Assembly (NCBI GenBank): GCA_003644175.1
Contig: QNBS01000112.1
Location: forward strand, 1-7,414
Source of the DNA: Planctomycetota bacterium
GTDB lineage: Bacteria; Planctomycetota; Phycisphaerae; Sedimentisphaerales; Anaerohalosphaeraceae
Length of the DNA stretch: 7,414 nt
Direction: 5' to 3'
Every line of letters begins with the position of its first letter. Positions within the stretch are counted from its first letter, which is position 1. Below the pieces are notes generated by a model. It was not told where the DNA came from, made no database searches, and saw nothing but the letters and a program-made list of their open reading frames with translations. Below are positions 5,601 through 7,414 of this stretch, piece after piece. The position numbers and the translations under genes were made by a program.

Positions 5601-6418
5601 CCGATTACCAGATTGGTCCGATAGCCGCCGATGACTGGCTTTGCGAGGATAATCGCCCTGTGACGGATTTCCATTGGTGGGGTTCGTTCCCCGGGTGGAG
5701 AGATCCTACTCCGCCTTGTCATCCTGTGGCGTTCCATATTGGCATCTGGACCGATACTCCGGCCCAGGCTGGTGATCCGGAAAGCTACAGCCATCCGAAG
5801 GAACTTGTCTGGGAGCATATCTGCGATAACTATGTGTGGAATTTTGCCGGGTATGACCGCGATCCTCGTCGGTTTGATAAGAATGATCCGGTTGGCGGCA
5901 CTGCAGGGGGCAATCCTATACCTGGGGACGATCCTGTTTACGAGCCGAATGATGCGTGCTTCCAGTATAACCAACTGCTTGACGGAGATGACTGGTTCTA
6001 CCAGGATACCGAAGGCGAGCCCAACAGGATCTACTGGCTTAGTATCGCCCCGATCTGGGATGAGGATTGTGATCATGAATGGGGCTGGAAGACGCGGCCG
6101 AAGTTCTTCATGGATAACGCCGTCAGTATCACGGCAGTTACCGATACGTCGGGTGTGACGACATGGCCGCCGGTTCTTGGAAGCCTTTGGAGTGCCGGCG
6201 TACCTCTTCAGATACCGGCATATACCGGTCCTGGTTCGCATGGCGATGCTATTTCGTGGGATCTGGCCTTTGAGATCAGCACTAACGAAAAGAGCTATGA
6301 AGAAGACCCGATTCCCGGTGATATTTCCGGGCCGGCGGGAGTTCCTGACGGCAAGGTCAACTTCGACGACCTGGTGGTAATGGCGGCTAACTGGGCGGCG
6401 TCTGTTGCGATTCCTTAG
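2603..6418 (+). CDS. Large exported multidomain protein with candidate C39-like peptidase domain and C-terminal dockerin-like motif
   Basis: This 1271-aa protein is predicted to be exported; its function is unknown. Numbering is from ATG 2603. Residues 1-27 form a Sec signal peptide (QRAQVLR, a hydrophobic core, then VSA before the likely cleavage site). Residues 57-116 and 130-202 are two diverged repeats sharing TEIVSMSL and VDSFFD...E.TIDG. About 205-540 is Trp-, Asp- and Pro-rich, probably beta-rich, with WWNEWW at 267-272. About 550-720 looks like a papain/C39-type fold: NQCAPGAISNSLKWL with C563, GHVEVLAG with H653, and DLYDDN with candidate third residues D674, D675 or N676. About 720-990 is another probable beta domain. 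About 1000-1180 has ADDWLC...PVTDFHWWGS (1009-1028), CFQYN, IYWLSIAPIW and WGWKT, matching a domain I recall from planctomycete secreted proteins (DUF7901, from memory). Residues 1239-1264 (GDIS...DGKVNFDDLVVMAANW) are half of a dockerin. It may be a secreted or surface protein, possibly a peptidase; catalysis is unproven. It has no PEP-CTERM or LPXTG anchor. Terminators flank it, so it is probably transcribed alone. Confidence 0.9.
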   Translation: MFTQRAQVLRIAVVCIMCLSLAAGVSARSIVRSDDAFPVPGALYVVAGPVSFGGIQTEIVSMSLRASTDPAHSISPASLGEGTWEVDSFFDVFTELTIDGETSNVTLTGPVTSRIVHPPDPCKGTGTFDTEIVSMSLTGEVGGIPIVIGRDAASGASGERTVTRLPSGDFAVDSFFDITYEITIDGQGPTPADGPVRMEITGAQVGEFNVEVGGDSGDWNQLVPSASGGDGWAQPGSGDQWLPYPQPDDPIEDEQVPPNPEVTWAGWWNEWWYDDPYDPDRVKDISFSFDYTRPNDQEIGFAGITVNWSTTDWSINPPTGVNPSQQPPTSDFDPANPSVAWVGRANIGTITLDAANPSGHYSDSYRLPIPYNPEWVSIDVRGYNFNLANGQLTHECLPDPDIPDITIEQLDWPDVANSAWGRVKVDYNESPGIYYFNLSIDDGSGEVWVIQNLSIESQGGDQTVMAYFDLGVTDGTDVGSLSDYGYSIDSAPRAGGPTMAGSSIVVPGLEFHIGSEGSENVGTPGAPPRPSDKVSYGAGTDPNSGVIPDKDKFVNQPQGKNQCAPGAISNSLKWLQARGKIPAAIPTSIGAVGGVVGTTANGTPKTWYIKKRDHYKKWVNTRWIDAPLTVAKIQELVKELKDGQDIEMDLKGHVEVLAGIRINADGTVSLDLYDDNQTDDKSDPMHTSPLCGPAGTDYVDGMELERFVIECPKETVVGVSSFSLNTKLEWESALNAEYAHASIVPMTPPEWSEYMTLWNNPDLLEDPALPYPETTFLPSLPGEGLYVYEGDGDPGNPELPADGGLVMGWGTESDPPLAQGENYASAFKVEYTEDPDLSNCIITVAVTAPVGIGQVSLGLETPPLGSGNIRSWYWNCGVGPAFPIQSGVPTTITIDTSMTGTAAASPAATNYINAAGFNITNVQWILVDENATWMGAPTSAPPPGGPLVNMWNYWHWLMVSPKTTLTKALLTKHSQGPVIIKLESGEDPNVPLFWGWDEVSDYQIGPIAADDWLCEDNRPVTDFHWWGSFPGWRDPTPPCHPVAFHIGIWTDTPAQAGDPESYSHPKELVWEHICDNYVWNFAGYDRDPRRFDKNDPVGGTAGGNPIPGDDPVYEPNDACFQYNQLLDGDDWFYQDTEGEPNRIYWLSIAPIWDEDCDHEWGWKTRPKFFMDNAVSITAVTDTSGVTTWPPVLGSLWSAGVPLQIPAYTGPGSHGDAISWDLAFEISTNEKSYEEDPIPGDISGPAGVPDGKVNFDDLVVMAANWAASVAIP
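2771..3208 (+). repeat. Two diverged tandem protein repeats within the large secreted protein
   Basis: Unit 1 is encoded at 2771-2950 and unit 2 at 2990-3208. Both begin TEIVSMSL and later carry VDSFFD, a hydrophobic/Glu stretch and TIDG. The distance from TEI to VDSFFD is 29 residues in unit 1 and 42 in unit 2. Unit 2 holds an additional VGGIPIVIG-type segment that looks like the complete form. At the DNA level the units have diverged beyond the short motifs, so the duplication is old. Confidence 0.75.
6317..6394 (+). other. Half-dockerin calcium-binding motif at the end of the secreted protein
   Basis: The encoded GDISGPAGVPDGKVNFDDLVVMAANW (given here in two parts: GDISGPAGVP at 1239-1248, then DGKVNFDDLVVMAANW at 1249-1264) has the D-rich loop, the DGKVN turn and the F-helix of a dockerin/EF-hand-like repeat, with an insertion after GDIS. 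Classic dockerins have two copies and only one is present. In planctomycetes single copies commonly close secreted proteins; the partner is unknown. Confidence 0.6.
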
Positions 6419-6428
6419 ACCGGCAATG

Positions 6429-6445
6429 ACCGGATATATTCCGGT
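6429..6445 (+). other. Small hairpin just after the secreted-protein stop
   Basis: ACCGGA (6429-6434) pairs with TCCGGT (6440-6445) around the loop TATAT, ten bases after the stop codon. There is no T-run, so it is not a terminator by itself. It may protect the 3' end ahead of the main terminator. Confidence 0.35.
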
Positions 6446-6463
6446 TGCATGAAGTACGCAAAT

Positions 6464-6497
6464 AAAGAGCCGGCGGCGAAATGCTGTCGGCTCTTTT
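6464..6497 (+). terminator. Rho-independent terminator of the large secreted-protein gene
   Basis: AAAGAGCCGGCGGC (6464-6477) pairs with GCTGTCGGCTCTTT (6483-6496) through 14 base pairs, two of them G-U, around the 5-nt loop GAAAT. The 3' arm runs into TTTTCATT. The A-rich 5' flank gives the opposite strand a T-rich tail too, so it may work in both directions, although no convergent gene is present. Confidence 0.85.
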
Positions 6498-6532
6498 CAT
6501 TGGTGCATAGCGTCAAAAGCGGTATTTGACGA

Positions 6533-6560
6533 TTGCCGCGCAGGTTGCAGCCGATATAAT
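6533..6560 (+). promoter_or_regulatory. Sigma-70-type promoter immediately before xseA
   Basis: TTGCCG (6533-6538, four of six consensus bases) is separated by 16 bp from a perfect TATAAT (6555-6560). The expected transcription start is near 6567, only about 2 nt before the ATG at 6569, so the mRNA would have almost no leader. The location just after the upstream terminator supports an independent promoter for xseA. Confidence 0.55.
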
Positions 6561-6568
6561 GGCGGGCT

Positions 6569-7414
6569 ATGGCGAAGCGTGAAGTTAAGACATTTAGCGT
6601 CAGTGAGGTCAATTCGCTGGTGCGTTCGGCGTTGGCCGAGAGGCTGCCTTCGTGGATGGTCGTTTCCGGCGAGATCAGCGGCTGGAAGCACCATTCCAGC
6701 GGCCACTGCTATTTCAGTCTGAAGGACGCCGGCAGCCAGTTGCCGTGTGTGATGTGGGCCGGCTCGTTCAAGAGGGTGAAGTTTGCACCCGAAAACGGTA
6801 TGGCGGTGTTGGCGAAGGGGCATATCGAAGCGTATGTTCCGGGCGGTAAATACCAGTTTTATGCCGATAATCTGGAACCGGCGGGGGTGGGGGCTTTGCA
6901 GTTGGCGTTTGAACAAATGGTCAAACGCCTGCGGGCAGACGGCCTTTTCGCCGACGGGCACAAAAAGCCCATCCCGCCGTATCCGATGCGGATCGGGATT
7001 GTGACCAGCGAGTCGGGAGCGGCGCTTGTCGATATCGCCGACAGCATCTACAATCGCTGGCCGTGTGCGAGGATGTTTCTGTATCCTGCGCCGGTGCAGG
7101 GCGCCGGCGCCGCCGACAAGATTGCCGCGGCGATACGGAATATCAACCGTCGCCACCGGCAGTTGCGGCTGGATGTTTTGATTGTCGGCCGCGGCGGCGG
7201 GTCGCTGGAGGATTTGCGGGCATTCAACGAAGAAGTATTAGCCAGGGCAATTTTCGATTCGGTAATACCTGTCATAAGCGCTGTAGGTCATGAGATTGAC
7301 ACTACACTTGCAGAATTGGTTGCCGATGCCAGGGCATCTACCCCGACAAAAGCAGGTGTTGCTGCGGTTCCCGATATGCGGGAAATTATGGGTCAGCTGG
7401 CAAATGTAAAAAGC
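6569..7414 (+). CDS. xseA: Exodeoxyribonuclease VII large subunit, 3'-truncated by the window edge
   Basis: This is XseA, the catalytic subunit of exonuclease VII, which with XseB degrades single-stranded DNA to oligonucleotides in repair. 282 codons are present and the frame is open at the right edge. The family is commonly 400-460 aa, so the C-terminal coiled-coil part that binds XseB is missing. Residues about 7-105 are the OB-fold DNA-binding domain (TFSVSEVNSLVR, WMVVSGEISGWK, SSGHCYFSLKD). RLRADGLFADGHKKPIP links to the catalytic domain, which has GIVTSESGAAL, GRGGGSLEDL (R208) and SAVGHEIDTT (H241, D244), then ADARASTPTKAG, all strongly conserved in the family. ATG 6569 gives the expected MAKREVKTFSV beginning; the ATG at 6559 is out of frame. 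No Shine-Dalgarno sequence is clear, which fits the near-leaderless promoter in front. The xseB partner may lie beyond the edge, but this cannot be seen. Confidence 0.96.
   Translation, partial: MAKREVKTFSVSEVNSLVRSALAERLPSWMVVSGEISGWKHHSSGHCYFSLKDAGSQLPCVMWAGSFKRVKFAPENGMAVLAKGHIEAYVPGGKYQFYADNLEPAGVGALQLAFEQMVKRLRADGLFADGHKKPIPPYPMRIGIVTSESGAALVDIADSIYNRWPCARMFLYPAPVQGAGAADKIAAAIRNINRRHRQLRLDVLIVGRGGGSLEDLRAFNEEVLARAIFDSVIPVISAVGHEIDTTLAELVADARASTPTKAGVAAVPDMREIMGQLANVKS

Noticed and set aside
5546..6241. 231-codon open frame on the minus strand in the large gene
   Set aside because: The + strand frame here encodes conserved-looking motifs; the antisense product is Arg/Ile/Pro-rich with no domain, as expected for a shadow frame.
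6317..6418. PEP-CTERM or LPXTG sorting signal on the large protein
   Set aside because: The C-terminus has no PEP or LPXTG motif, no hydrophobic membrane segment and no basic tail; it ends with the dockerin-like half motif.
6526..6560. TTGACG (6526-6531) as the -35 box for TATAAT at 6555
   Set aside because: The spacer would be 23 bp, too long for a sigma-70 promoter. TTGCCG at 6533-6538 gives 16 bp.
6497..7156. 219-codon open frame on the minus strand across the xseA start
   Set aside because: It overlaps the well-conserved OB-fold and catalytic regions of xseA, and its product resembles nothing.
1..7414. CRISPR array, insertion sequence, integrase, tRNA or phage gene
   Set aside because: No regularly spaced repeats, terminal inverted repeats with a transposase, tRNA-like cloverleaf or phage protein could be found on either strand.

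Overview
The window comes from a bacterial chromosome, most likely a member of the Planctomycetota (Phycisphaerae-like). The evidence is the large secreted protein in the middle. It has N-terminal repeats with a TEIVSMSL...VDSFFD signature, a C-terminal domain with an ADDWLC...PVTDFHWWGS signature, and one half of a dockerin-type calcium-binding motif at its very end. I know this combination from secreted planctomycete proteins. The assignment rests on recalled family patterns, not on a search.

Layout, all genes on the + strand. (1) Positions 1-1172 hold the C-terminal three quarters of ribonuclease Y (rny), which enters from the left edge. (2) Positions 1232-2080 hold a YmdB-family metallophosphoesterase (ymdB), 59 bp after rny and probably co-transcribed with it. 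(3) Positions 2081-2602 are a 522-bp intergenic region. It contains a convincing Rho-independent terminator, an overlapping alternative hairpin, a second hairpin, a possible extended -10 promoter built on a 10-bp tandem repeat, and a possible 41-48 aa small ORF. (4) Positions 2603-6418 encode a 1271-aa exported multidomain protein with a candidate papain/C39-like domain in its centre. (5) A strong hairpin terminator at 6464-6497 closes that gene. (6) A promoter ending in a perfect TATAAT lies just before xseA (exodeoxyribonuclease VII large subunit), which starts at 6569 and runs off the right edge.

rny, ymdB and xseA are nucleic-acid and nucleotide housekeeping genes. RNase Y starts mRNA decay at the membrane, YmdB is a phosphodiesterase often encoded beside it, and Exo VII degrades single-stranded DNA. 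The large secreted protein has no evident link to them. It sits between two terminators with its own possible promoter, so it looks like an independently expressed accessory gene placed inside a housekeeping block. I saw no CRISPR array, tRNA, rRNA, insertion sequence or phage gene. The items most worth following up are the large protein's domain architecture, the small ORF and competing hairpins upstream of it, the Asn-to-Asp change in the YmdB active site, and the almost leaderless xseA promoter.
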